64,000 nt of DNA. Origin: Adiantum capillus-veneris. Taxonomy: Eukaryota > Streptophyta > Polypodiopsida > Polypodiales > Pteridaceae. Location: assembly GCA_014529385.2 (NCBI GenBank), contig CM043959.1, positions 1,644,358 through 1,708,357 on the forward strand, given 5' to 3'. Numbering within the stretch: the stretch's first letter is position 1; every line of letters starts with the position of its first letter. The notes beneath the pieces were generated by a model. The model worked only from the letters and a program-made list of their open reading frames with translations, had not been told where the DNA came from and ran no database searches. The translations under genes were made by a program, and so were the position numbers. Positions 48,600 through 59,110 of this stretch are shown in pieces.

Positions 48600-49584
48600 G
48601 TCACTAGTCTGTTGTTGAACCAGTTGCAACGTGGCTTAGAGTGTGAGCTGAGAGATGCCCACGTGACCCAGCTGGGGACAGAGAGCTAGGTGAGGGATTG
48701 GAGGATGATGAGGGCCATCCTGGATTACCACCTCCTCACCCTCATGCCAGACATGAAGAACACAGACAAGTTGCTCATGTATGCAACCAATGGAACATTG
48801 CATTTTTTAGACATGTTGGATGCATTGTAGAACGATAGAGGACGCTCTGATCTGAAAGGTGCAGAATTGCCTGCAAGAGGAAGTCTGTATCAAGAATCCT
48901 TCAATAGACGTGTTCCTAGAAACTCTTAGCCACAGACTGGCAGATTCCGTTGATGAAAAGCTCGTGAAGGCAATAACTTCCATCCATGTGAAGAGAGAGG
49001 ATAGGAGTAGAAATTTAGATGGTGAGTTCTATGAGAAGAAACTACCACAGCTGTACGAGAGCCTACACAAGCTTGCTACTCTGATAGAGGGTGTGATGAA
49101 GGAGCTGTCGAGCATACCGGATGAGAACTACCGACCGAGATGTGAAGCCAATTGTCCGTAGTGTGGCAGCATGTGCTACCATTCCAAAGGACATAGTGTT
49201 GCAAAGCATGATACCGTACACCAGCCTTCAGGACTCAACGGATCCTACTGGTCTGGGGATAGGACACTGGTGGAAAATTCATGCCTGCGGCAAGTGGAGA
49301 CAAACACCTGGATTAATCTCCAAGACGAGAATGGAGAATTGATAAAAACTGCCCCTTACACAGATTTCAACAAGGAGTATCTGACTTGGACGATGCCTTC
49401 CAGTAATAAGGATAATGCAATCAAGGTGCGGGAGAGTCTCTTCTTCCACTTTCAGAAAGAGCTGGTGGATAAGCTGAATGAAACATATTACTCATCAGGA
49501 AAGCGTGCATTGGCGCCCACCAGAATATGCTTGTCGCCACGTTGCAACTTGTTTAGCAACAAACCAGTGGCTTCCAACGTGTAA
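48600..49584 (+). pseudogene. Unrecognised protein relic with a Cys/His zinc-like motif
   Basis: Coding-like sequence: first LLNQLQRGLECELRDAHV and LTLMPDMKNTDKLLMYA (48610-48835, two stops), then after a frame change a 242-codon frame 48859-49584 with one TAG (49159-49161). The latter has SIDVFLETLSHRLAD, a helical stretch, then C-x3-CP, CGSMC, GH, H, HQPSGLNG and NSC, and a TW...Y...Y.TWTM ending. Spacing of the Cys/His residues and the H-Q-P-x-G-L box recall, from memory, the C-terminal zinc region of very large inducible GTPases. No GTPase domain is present, so this is only a resemblance. It is not a transposon protein I know. Confidence 0.45.
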
Positions 49585-49621
49585 GGGGGAGGGGCCTGAA
49601 TCCCTTCCCCTACTATAGACT

Positions 49622-50400
49622 TGCAACTTGAAAGCATGTCGCATTACACAAGATGCTTACATGGGCGAAAGAATTCACGATGATATTGGTAGACTAGGGC
49701 TGTTGAAAGATAACATCGTGATTTGGCACTACCTCTCAATCGACATGTATCCCAAATGTAGTGCACTTCATAAAGCACAAAAAGTGTGCGAGGAGCTTCC
49801 TATCTTGGATGCCATCTCTTGGAATGCACTGATTGCGAGATTTGTCCAACTTGGGCAGGGCCAAAAAGCTCAGGGTTGTTTTCAGCAGATGCGGAGCAAG
49901 GGTGTCTCTCCAGATGCAATCACATATGCTTGCATCTTGCAGCCAAGGATAAGCGTCACAAAGCTCCAAGCTATTTTCAGTAGATGCAAAGAGAGGGCCT
50001 CTGTCCAACCACAATCACATACACTTGCACCTTGAAGACATGTGGCATTACACAAGATCCTCATATAGGCAAAAGAATACACGACTTAGGTTTTTGAAAG
50101 AAAACATCGTGCTTGGCACAACCTCGGTCGACATGTATCCCAAATGTGGTGCACTTCATAAAGCACAAAAAGTGTGCGAGAAGATTGATGTTCGGGATGC
50201 CATCGCTTGGAATGTAGTGATTGCAGGGTATGTCCAATTTGGGCAAGGCCAAGAAGCTATGGGCTATTCTCGATAGATGTGAAGCAAGGGTGTCTCTCCA
50301 AATGCAATCACATTCGCTTGCATCTTGAAGACAAACATGGCAAGGCGAAGGGAGAGATCTATGATGAGACGTCTGTAGATTTTCTCCAAGGCATTATGTG
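49622..50400 (+). pseudogene. Tandem PPR-repeat relic (PLS-type)
   Basis: PPR proteins bind organellar RNA. Units are readable in pieces: KACRITQDAYMGERIHDDI, GLLKDNIVIWHYLSIDMYPK, CSALHKAQKVCEELP, DAISWNALIARFVQLGQGQK and GVSPDAITYACIL. A second round of the same order begins near 50031 (TQD..., ENIVLGTTSVDMYPKCGALH, DAIAWNVVIAGYVQFGQGQEA). Frameshifts lie near 49950 and 50070 and a stop near 50274. The doubled order suggests the relic of a protein with many near-identical repeats. No start or C-terminal DYW domain is seen. Confidence 0.85.
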
Positions 50401-50638
50401 AGAATGAGACAGACATATGCTCCAAGATTGTGCTAAGAAGAAGGATTTTTACCAAGGCAATAGGATACATGCTGATATCCATGATAGTGGGTTGCTTGAA
50501 ACGAGCACACTATCTATCTATACTATCTATGATAGTGGGTTGCTTAAGAATTTTGGTCCCTCCCCTGGTCACGTGTCGCAAGCAGCTTGATCCGGTTGTG
50601 TTCTCTGTACTCCCAACGATGCAAGTGAATAACGCATG

Positions 50639-50643
<5 letters not shown>

Positions 50644-50717
<74 letters not shown>
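50644..50717. repeat. (GA)n microsatellite
   Basis: About 36 AG units. Just after it, AGGCCGCC-GA-AGGCGGCC(T) at about 50743-50760 is a short GC-rich stem. Confidence 0.95.
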
Positions 50718-50720
<3 letters not shown>

Positions 50721-50789
50721 TGCCAAGAGAAGTAGAGAGCGAGAGGCCGCCGAAGGCGGCCTGCCATACTAGTTGTTCAAAATGACCAA

Positions 50790-51060
50790 GAGCTACTTCT
50801 ACTCCCTACTAGGTGTTCTTTAAATAAAACCAATTTTTAAGTGAGGAGATTCCCTCGGCGAGGCTCGGCCTAAAGCTCAAAAATTGCAACAGAAGGGGCC
50901 CTGCCCTCTAAGTCACTACGCTCTGCGCATCTATTGTTGCCCACCAACGTGCCACTACCCTCTGCGCCTATCTCGCATGCTAGATGCATTGCAAACGTTC
51001 TGCCAGGCCTAAAATCTGCCGAGCCTATGGAGTCTCGCCTCTATAGCACCGCTTGCAATG
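50790..51060. other. No gene seen
   Basis: Mixed sequence with a GC-rich middle (tcggcgaggctcgg near 50854). No coding supported. Confidence 0.5.
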
Positions 51061-51067
51061 CTACAGG

Positions 51068-51304
<237 letters not shown>

Positions 51305-51758
51305 ATGCCAAGCCACGCGTGCAAGAACGACAATCCTTCTCCCACCCTTCCCTTTTCCCCTCGATCTCTCACCCTTCCTTTTTCATACTTTTTGAGATTC
51401 CCTTTCCCTCTCCCCTCAGCCCTGCACCCTGAGCGCCATCGTCCCCCCAAGCACGATACCCGACCATTGCCTTGCAAGCGATCATGGCCTCTAGTCTGTT
51501 TTCCCAATTCCGCCTCTAACTGTGTGTCCCCCCCCACCCAAGCCCTCACATTCGCCTACAACTGGTTGCAACGAAAGAAGCCTCCTGGACAGCAGCCATA
51601 GTAGACTTGGAATCCACTAGGGCTCCCTCCCCCCCAGAACGTTGTCTGCTCGGACTGCAACAATGACAAAAGCATAGCCGCCTCTAGCACTGCAATGAGA
51701 GAGAGAGAGAGTCGTCTGCTTGCGCTGCTTCTCCTCTGCACACCAAAGGTAAGCAAGC

Positions 51759-51763
<5 letters not shown>

Positions 51764-51828
<65 letters not shown>
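51764..51828. repeat. Compound (TG)n-(AG)n microsatellite
   Basis: It ends directly at the 3' end of the ORF1-only LINE derivative. Confidence 0.95.
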
Positions 51829-51831
<3 letters not shown>

Positions 51832-51832
<1 letters not shown>

Positions 51833-52675
51833 TCATCCACTGAGGTCATATATGACCTATGGGACCATCACATAAGCATTACATCGGCTTGTTGCTTCTA
51901 AGTGAAGCCATCAGATACATATCAGTTAAGGACTGAGGGTCCAATCCTCAAGCTAAAAAGAAGGAAGAAAGAAACAGGATCTAACGAGGGTTGGGTAGAG
52001 CCTTTTTAGGGGCTCGAAACTCTTGGATGATGGCTTTACCACCCTGGTATATTGCCCATTTACCTTGCTTGCGAGCTTCGTGCATCTTCTTGAGCTCATT
52101 CTTTTTTATCTTCAGTTGACATGTCTTCAGTTCCTCGCTAATCCAAACCTTTGTCCCTTTGAGGAGTTGAGACTGCCGTAGTAACTGCGTCTTATCCTCT
52201 TTGTCCTTGAAAGTGAGAAGACAATGCTTGGGTGGCACTTGTCTATGTGTGTCGTTGATCCAAGAAACCGTTTCGGATTTGATGTTGATTGGTTGAAGGA
52301 CGTCATTGAGCTTGGTGATTGCTTCCTCGAAAATGTCCTCGGTGATGCACCATGGCGAAGGAAGCTCACCAATGCGAACCTTGAGAGCGTTTTCTTCTTG
52401 GAGTCTTTGTTCGTGGAACTACATTGTCACGCAGGTCTGTACATTAGCAAAAGCGAACGATTGGGCTTCAGTGACCTTCGCTTCAACTTCTTTTACTTTA
52501 TCGGTGGTGAGATGGACCATGGCGTCGAAACGTGCCTCGAGCTTGTTAAGGTGGGCTTTAAGGTCACGATTTTTCTCCATAACCTGATCAAGGGCTACTT
52601 GAAGCTGGCCAATATGTGTGAGCTTGCTAGGGGCTACAAAATTTGGTCGGACCTTTGCGATGAGCTTTGGGTTTT
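51832..52675 (-). mobile_element. ORF1-only LINE derivative ('half-LINE')
   Basis: On the minus strand an ORF1-type gene (52675-51981) is followed by about 140 bp of tail containing the perfect 16-bp palindrome AGGTCATATATGACCT (51841-51856), ending at (GA)n/(GT)n. No endonuclease or RT is present. The tail matches that of the LINE at 21.7 kb in CCCATAGGTCATAT and TGACCT, so the two probably share a 3' end recognised by the same RT. Confidence 0.7.
51981..52675 (-). pseudogene. LINE ORF1-like RNA-binding protein
   Basis: One frame of about 230 codons from just after a TAA near 52677 to TAG at 51981, broken by a single TAG near 52421. The first part is a coiled coil (IGQLQVALDQVMEKNRDLKA, LNKLEARFDAMV, DKVKEVEAKVTEAQ). 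The second part (SPWCITEDIFEEAITKLNDV, then VPPKHCLLTFKDKEDKTQLL, GTKVWISEELKTCQLKIKKN, and Trp-Ala-Ile-Tyr-Gln-Gly-Gly-Lys-Ala-Ile-Ile) has the order of the L1-type ORF1p RRM-like and C-terminal domains. No ATG is obvious at the front. Confidence 0.75.
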
Positions 52676-52988
52676 ATATGTCGCAGTGCGACCAGGCTCT
52701 TGGCGAAGTGGCCTCAATAAAAATTTTCGTGTTTTACAAAGCACGTGACTTGCAGAGCGGGGTCGACTTTGTTGCGGCAGCCAGACCTCGACATTGGGGC
52801 AACAAGGCATGGCTAGCAGAAGCTTGGTCGGTCGCTTGTGTGGTGACGAGCAGGGGTTGGGGTAATGGGGCGCGACCATTGGCTGCAGCAGCAGGGCGAG
52901 CATCAATCTTAACGCCCCCCCACCCCCCCCACGGAGCTGCCCTTCACTTGGGGGGAGGCTCACAGACGCAGAGAGATCAGAGGCTAGG

Positions 52989-52989
<1 letters not shown>

Positions 52990-53056
<67 letters not shown>
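52990..53056. repeat. (GA)n microsatellite
   Basis: About 33 GA units. The flanking 52760-53270 is GC-rich and shows no recognisable gene. Confidence 0.95.
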
Positions 53057-53060
<4 letters not shown>

Positions 53061-53278
53061 GGAAGGAAAGCGGTTAGGAGGGGAGCAGCATGGCCTGCAC
53101 AGGCCCCGGACTGGAAGTCGCTCGAGAGAGAGAGGAGGCTCCTGTCGCCAGAAAGCTCGAGAGGGCGGTTAGCTCACGCCCACATGCCCCGCCCCCCTCC
53201 CTTTTTGCCACCTACAACGCATCCCTCGCTCGTCGCTACTCCTTCACCAAAAGCGTGAGCATCCCTGTCAGATTCCAC

Positions 53279-53290
53279 CACTACAAGAGG
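53279..53290 (+). repeat. CACTA left terminal inverted repeat
   Basis: CACTACAAGAGG, the exact complement of 59111-59122. Preceded by target duplication CAC. Confidence 0.95.
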
Positions 53291-53310
53291 CTATTCATAT
53301 GAGCAACACT

Positions 53311-53399
53311 CACACAGCGACGCTCAAAACAAAAATCCCGGCGTCGCTATGAGCGTCGCAAATTTCTTTGTAAATTTGCGACGCTCATAGCGACGCCGG
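53311..53399. repeat. Left subterminal repeats with 28-bp perfect hairpin
   Basis: Five copies of the GCGTCGC/GCGACGC core. 53338-53365 and 53372-53399 are perfect reverse complements with a 6-base loop (ctttgt). Subterminal repeats bind the TNPA protein in En/Spm elements. Confidence 0.92.
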
Positions 53400-53400
53400 C

Positions 53401-53486
53401 TGGGCTAAAAAAATAACCGAGCGCGCCCAAAAACTCAGATCTCAGATCTGAGTTTTTCGGCGCCCTCAAGCAAGGAGAAGGTAACG

Positions 53487-53531
<45 letters not shown>

Positions 53532-53667
53532 CTCCACACACACACACGAGGAGAGGAAGGAGAGCCAGGTATGCTCCTTCCCTCTCCTCATTCTCATGTT
53601 CCCTTCCCCTCTTTCTCTCTCCCTCTCTCTCTCTCTCTCACACACACATACACACACACATAGTGTT

Positions 53668-53717
<50 letters not shown>

Positions 53718-53960
53718 AACAAAAACAAAAACGCACACACACATACATAAACAAAGAATGCACACACACATTGAGAGAGGAAAAGAGAGAGAGAGCATGC
53801 ATAAACAAAAAACGCACGCATTGAGAGAGGAAAAGAGAGAGAGAACATGCATAAACAAAAAACGCACACATTGAGAGAGGAAAAGAGAGAGAAAACATGC
53901 ATACGATCCAAAAAAACGCACACACATTGAGAGAGAAAGAGAGAGAAACTAATTTAACGT
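53401..53960. repeat. Simple repeats inside CACTA
   Basis: AAAAACTCAGATC and its complement form a small stem near 53430-53458. (CT)n at 53490-53526 and 53620-53640, CA tracts, (GA)n at 53672-53713, and then three or four direct repeats of about 54 bp (acatgcataaacaaaaaacg-, then -cacattgagagaggaaaag) at about 53735-53940 follow. No gene. Confidence 0.8.
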
Positions 53961-54120
53961 CGTAGGAAACTAATTAAAATTAAAAGACCTAAAGATCTAG
54001 CCGACGAGGAGTTGAACTCAAGACCTATTATTCAAGAGGGAAATGGCATAATCAATCTATCATACTTGGCATGGGTGATAGAAAGGTTATACCATTTATT
54101 TCTTTTTATTGGCACACACA

Positions 54121-54960
54121 TCCACACACGCGCACACACACAAGAAGAAGAGAGTTATAACGTCGTAGGAAACTATCTTAAATGACGTTAAAGATTAGGT
54201 TAGATGTAGACTTACGTTAAATTAGATTTAGGTTTATTTTTAACTAGATTTACGTTTATTTACGCTAGATTTAGATTTACGTTATATTAGACTAGATTTA
54301 GGTCTCCATAGACTGCGATGCATGCATGAAGCGGGTGAAGAAAGCCCTCAATGGAATATACTAGGTTATTGCTGCCTTCACTCATGGTGGGCTCCGTCGA
54401 TCCAAAAGTATTGGTGAAATGTCTTCAGAAGATAGGGAAGAAGGTGGATCTTCAGGGCGGCAAGAGTCACTACATCCCCGACACAATGACCATCTAGACA
54501 ACCTCTAGTCATTCAACAGCAACTTCAAAGTTAGTAACAAGACCAAGAACGGTCTAAAGGGCCAATTGCTGTCGTCAGATGTGGATGGAGATGAGGCAGC
54601 GTCACCGCCAGAAGTTAACTCTCACATCTTTAGTGATGAGAATGCCAACTCTTGCCGAGTTATGTGAAAAATTATGTGTTAAATCAGTTTTAAGGTTCTT
54701 ATAATCCCTGTTAGTTTAGTTCTTTGTTTTTAATATAACATAATTTACGTTAGATTTAGATTTATGTTATATTAGATTAGACTTAGGTTTATTTAGGTTT
54801 ACACACACACACACACACACACACAAGAAGAAGAGAGTTTTAACCTCGTAGGAAACTATCCCAAAAGACGTTAAAGATTAGGTTAGATGTAGACTTACGT
54901 TAAATTAGATTTAGGTTTATTTTTAGTTAGATTTACGCTTATTTACGTTAGATCGAGTCC
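54121..54960 (+). repeat. Direct repeats flanking the captured fragment
   Basis: About 150 bp starting with a CA tract and aagaagaagagagtt, then cgtcgtaggaaactatc and gttagatgtagacttacg, occurs at 54121-54300 and again at about 54801-54955. A partial third copy is near 53950. The pair brackets the host-like fragment. Confidence 0.85.
54305..54666 (+). pseudogene. Captured heavy-metal-associated isoprenylated protein (HIPP) fragment
   Basis: Three coding pieces in changing frames: IDCDACMKRVKKALNGI (54308-), with the C-x-x-C metal site of HMA domains; GSVDPKVLVKCLQKIGKKVD (54390-), the second half of the HMA fold; and a tail ending SCRVM-stop at 54666, which is a CaaX isoprenylation signal. 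HIPPs carry metals or act at membranes through a farnesyl group, and this order (HMA, linker, CaaX) is their hallmark. A stop near 54350, TAG near 54495 and frameshifts break it, and the middle of the HMA domain is missing. The orientation matches the tnp genes. It is not a transposon protein, so it is most likely host sequence captured by the CACTA element. Confidence 0.75.
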
Positions 54961-55242
54961 ACGCAAGAATTACTTACGGTTTAGGGTTTAGAGTTAGACG
55001 AACAGTGAAAAGATCTACTATGAAAAGATGTTAAGATGCTGTGAAGTGCTAGAGCTAGAGAAGAGGCAAAGGGGTTTTGTCCACTACATGCAGTATCATG
55101 TAGACGTGGGTGTGTAGATTTCTTGTACCCACAAATATAGGTATTGACCAATAAAGACGAGATTATAACCCGGTGGTTCTGATCTCCGTGCACCTCTAGA
55201 CTGAGGTGTGCGGGGATTGGACATGACTAGAGAATGTGAGGT

Positions 55243-55292
<50 letters not shown>

Positions 55293-55338
55293 GACGAAGA
55301 ATGCCAATAGAATATTAAATTTGTTGTCCAGGTTATAA
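54961..55338. other. Non-coding CACTA interior
   Basis: No gene. Contains (GA)n at 55245-55289. Confidence 0.6.
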
Positions 55339-56922
55339 GATTTTTATCCTCATTATGAGGAGGATGTGGGACCGTCCAACCGAAACACCTATCTCTCAAC
55401 GAGGGTCTTATGTCCTTGTAATCAATGCAAGCATGCTGTGCGACGGACAAGACGTGTTTCTTTGCAGCACGTTCGCGAATTTGGCGAGTTCGATCCATCT
55501 ATTATAGATCGAGTTGTTGCCAATTATAACTCGTCGGACTCTGACGCTGGCCAACAAGCAGTAATCTTGCAACCCAATAGACGTGTTCGCAGGCGCTTTG
55601 GTCAAGCAGCATATGTGAGGCCACAAGATGTAGCCTCTGACAGCTCGGGGGATGATCATGCAGAGCACATTCCCAACGAGGCAATGTTTGAGCCCGAGAT
55701 TGATGAAATGATCGAGACGATCATGGATTCAGAAAGGCTTATCTATGATGATATGAAAAGTGAAGCCGATATGCCATTGTATAATGGAGCACGTATGTTT
55801 AGATTGAAAGCACTCCTGGTTCTTCTCAACATGCAGGCAAAGTTTGGATGGAGTGACACTAGTGTCACAGCGCTTTTCAGGTGATCTATTACAATTAGTT
55901 TACTTTAATAAAACTCTAAATGTATAATGATCTAATAGATTTTTACACGACTGTATCGTATTTTTATGTTGTGTAGATTGCTTAAAGAGCACATACTACC
56001 AGCTGACAATGTGATGCCAGATTCCCGAGATAAAGCAAGAAAGATTTTGCGAAACTTGGGGATGGATTACAATGCTATCCATGCTTGTCCTAATGACTGC
56101 ATTCTTTTCAGAGGGGAATACATAGACATGGAGAAGTGTCCGAAATGTGATTCCGAAAGATATCGAGTAGATCTCCACGGGACAAAAATTCCACAAAAGG
56201 TTTTGCGACATTTTCCTCTGCTTCCTCGCATCAAGCATTTCTTCGAATGTAAGTCCATGGCCGCCCTAGCATCATGGCATGAGGAGAATAAATCTGCGGA
56301 TGGTGTGCTACGAATTCCTGCAGATTGCGCAGCCTGGAAACATATAGATGGAACATGGTCGGATTACAGAGGATTTTTTGTCGGCTTGTTCGACGTGCAA
56401 TGGTTCAAGATAATCATGGAGGGTCGCAACGCTACTGTGCGTAGAGGAGAGTCTGGTTTTCTTGAGGTGGATTCTACTAAGAAATGGACTGACCTAAGAG
56501 ACTCTTTCGTACTACCCGAGCATTGTGAACAAGTAAGTATGTAAATAGTTAACATCCCCCTTTTACAAGTTATGTGCTTGAAAGCTCTCATGTAAGTTAT
56601 GTGGCTCTGGCAGGTAATATTTCATCCTACAAAGTCTACATCAAACTGGTGGTACGTCATAGAGGTAGCCCCTCGTAGTGCAAGGACGTATGAAGGCTAC
56701 CATGTGCCAATCACAACGGCATCAATGGAGGAGATCAGAGAAGATGCTCAATCAGAAGCCGCTGCGGTGGTGCCAGACGAGCATCAAGATGCTACTACTC
56801 TATATGGGGTGCATGCAGAGGAGCTACAAAATGAAACAGAGGATATGTGTTTAAACGGAGAGCTCTATATAGATATAGGAAGTTATGCTGAGTTATGCGA
56901 GGATGAGAGAGAGATCTCTTAA
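55339..56922 (+). CDS. tnp2-like CACTA transposase, central region deleted
   Basis: Three likely exons: 55339-55880, 55977-56532 and 56614-56922, with GT-AG borders (CAG|GTGATC ... GTGTAG; CAA|GTAAGT ... GGCAG) that keep phase. The front has the transposase-associated motif CPCNQC. Then come LLKEHILPADNVMPD, YNAIHACPNDCILFRGEY, the zinc-like CPKC, and IPADCAAWKHIDGTWSDYRG, the first part of the tnp2 transposase domain. At about 56380 this runs directly into VGLFDVQWFKI and WWYVIEVAPRS, wording of the C-terminal DUF4216-like region. The catalytic middle expected between them is missing, yet the frame is kept. The true start is unknown because the open frame begins after a stop at 55336 without an obvious ATG. 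Confidence 0.8.
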
Positions 56923-57194
56923 CGCCACAAATATTGTATTTGAACAATTTTGCTCCGTGTTGTAAAAGCTCTGGCTCTCTAAGTACCTTCCATGGTGTAT
57001 AACGCTCTTTTCTACTCGCGCTCACATCTTTTGATTGAAAATTCTGAGTTTTCGACTTGCCTCTTCTATCACTCAATTCATTGAGTCATTGTATTTATAT
57101 GCGTCATTACGTCATTGTATTTAATGGTCTTTGCGTCATTGTCTACTCTATTCATTCAATATTAAGTTTAAATATTCGTGTGTTTAATGCAGGT

Positions 57195-58504
57195 ATGGAT
57201 GATGAGGAGTTTCTTTCTTCTTTGTCACCGCAGCAGAGACAGTGGTACGTGGAGCGTCATCGCTCTGGCGCATCATCGCGCGTTCCTACTCCATCTGCAT
57301 CTCCCTCTCTTTCGGAGCGTTCGGCGCGCTCCAAAGCTTCGGCGTCGACGAGACGAGCTTCACACTCGTCTAGACACCGGCGCTCTAGTGGTGGCGGTGG
57401 CGGTTGTTGTGGGGATTCCGCCACCGATGCCTCCACACCGCCTCGTGTTGGACGAGGCTCTTTACCCTCCCCTTCTATGCCCGCCCCCACACCAGCCACA
57501 GCATCGCCATCTACGCCAGGTTTTGCACGGCCGACTGTTCCTAGAAGCTACACACCTCTACCTACTCCGCCAGGAGCCACCCCACTCGACACTCCTCGCT
57601 TCGGGGCCCAGACGCCGGTGGAGACACCTGACGTCCGTACCCCCATCGACACGCCGCTAGAGACCCCTGCCGGGACACCCAAGTTCACGCGTCACCGGCC
57701 AGAGGGCTTGTCTTACTCCGTCGACTTCAGCGGCGGCATCATCATGGATGATGACGGCAAGAAGGTGATCTCGCGCATGCGTGGTCTTTGCTCTCAGCTG
57801 TTTAGACACTACATACTAAACAAATGGAATGAAGTACCAAGTGATTTAAAAAACAGAGTCATCAGCATACTTCATGATGATTTTCCCGTTCCAACACGGG
57901 ATCAGCGCTTCAATGAAGACCTGATGAAGATTCGAATGCGTGAATACTGCAGACACAAGCGTTCCGAAGTGCAAAAAGTAATCAAGAATGGGTGGAACAG
58001 GCCAGATTGGCTGGCCAAAGAAGATTGGAAGAATGCGAAGAAAGCAGCGCGCGAGAATCCCGACAAGTGGAAGCAACAAAAGGATGCAGCCAGAGCGCGA
58101 GTAGAGGCAGGGAGCTCGCACCACTTGGGGAGCGGTGGATGGGCATCATTTAAGGCCGATTTTGTAAGTGTTTTCACATTGCTCTTTATGTTCGATAGTT
58201 TAGGGTTTATGAGTTTTTTAATTCTAACATAATGAAATCTTTGTATGTTTTGACAGTGGTCGATGACAGGACGTGATCCCACACCGTACGAGCGCGAGTA
58301 CGCAGGCAGGAAGGGCTTAAACGCCCTGATGGACATTCTCAGTTCTCGCAGCGGCATGGTTAGTATTAGGGTTTACTCTTTTCTATTTTTTGTATTGTTT
58401 TATAAATGTCGTTATATGTTTATACTTACTGAAAGCTGTCTTATTGTCTTTTTTTGCAGAATCCGACAGATACGCCGCTTGGACGCGATGAGACGTCTGA
58501 CTAG
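57195..58504 (+). CDS. tnpA-like CACTA protein
   Basis: Exons 57195-58163, 58257-58358 and 58460-58504 join in phase through GT-AG borders (TTT|GTAAGT, TGACAG|TGG, ATG|GTTAGT, TTGCAG|AAT), giving about 371 residues from ATG 57195 (MDDEEFLSSLSPQQRQW...) to TAG. A Ser/Arg-rich head and a Pro/Thr stretch with repeated D/E-TP motifs precede a folded part: SRMRGLCSQLFRHYILNKWN, RMREYCRHKRSEVQKVIKN, RPDWLAKEDW, NPDKWKQQKDAARARVEAGS. This matches the plant En/Spm-family 'transposase 24' type (second CACTA protein), thought to bind subterminal repeats. An ATG preceded by GCAG|GT hints that another leader exon may be spliced on. It has no stops and looks intact. Confidence 0.75.
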
Positions 58505-58850
58505 ACGACGTCAGTTTAGCCGTAGCTAGATAGCATTAGTTTAGGGTTTCTCATAGCTTATGTATCATGAGACGGATTTTATACATCTTTTTGAACCATG
58601 TATATTATTACATTTGTCACTGCAGTTCCTTTTGCCAATCAATTCTTTATGCCTATGATGTTGTACAATTGTCATTATTACATTTGCCAATCAATTCATT
58701 TTGCCTATGATGTGTACAATTGTCAATTTTGCAAACAATGCGTCTTGTGGGGGACTATTTTGGGTCTATTATCTACCCTTGCACTTTTTTAAAAAAGTGA
58801 ATCAAGTACAATATGGTTGAATGCCCTGCCACCAAAAAAAAATTCTCTCA

Positions 58851-59092
58851 GGCGTCGCTATAACCGTCGCTATTTATGGTTCTGTAGCGTCGCTATGAGC
58901 GTCGCTATAGTCTTCTGTGTAAACGTCGCTATAACCGTCGCTATGAGCGTCGCTATGAGCGTCTCTATATAGCGACGCTTATAGCGACGCATATAGCGAC
59001 GCTTATAGCGACGCTCTCGTAGCGACGCTCGTAGCGACGGTTTTAGCGACGTCGGGGGTTATAAAAACCCAGTGTATTTCCGTCGCTAACAG
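58851..59092. repeat. Right subterminal repeat array of CACTA
   Basis: About 16 copies of GCGTCGCTAT/ATAGCGACGC. The first eight run in one direction and the next seven in the other, so the array folds back on itself around 58968. The same core occurs in the left subterminal hairpin. Confidence 0.92.
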
Positions 59093-59110
59093 CGTCACAA
59101 GAGCACACAA

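Noticed and set aside
52224-52748. 174-codon plus-strand frame
   Set aside because: It is antisense to the LINE ORF1-like gene on the minus strand, which has clear family wording.
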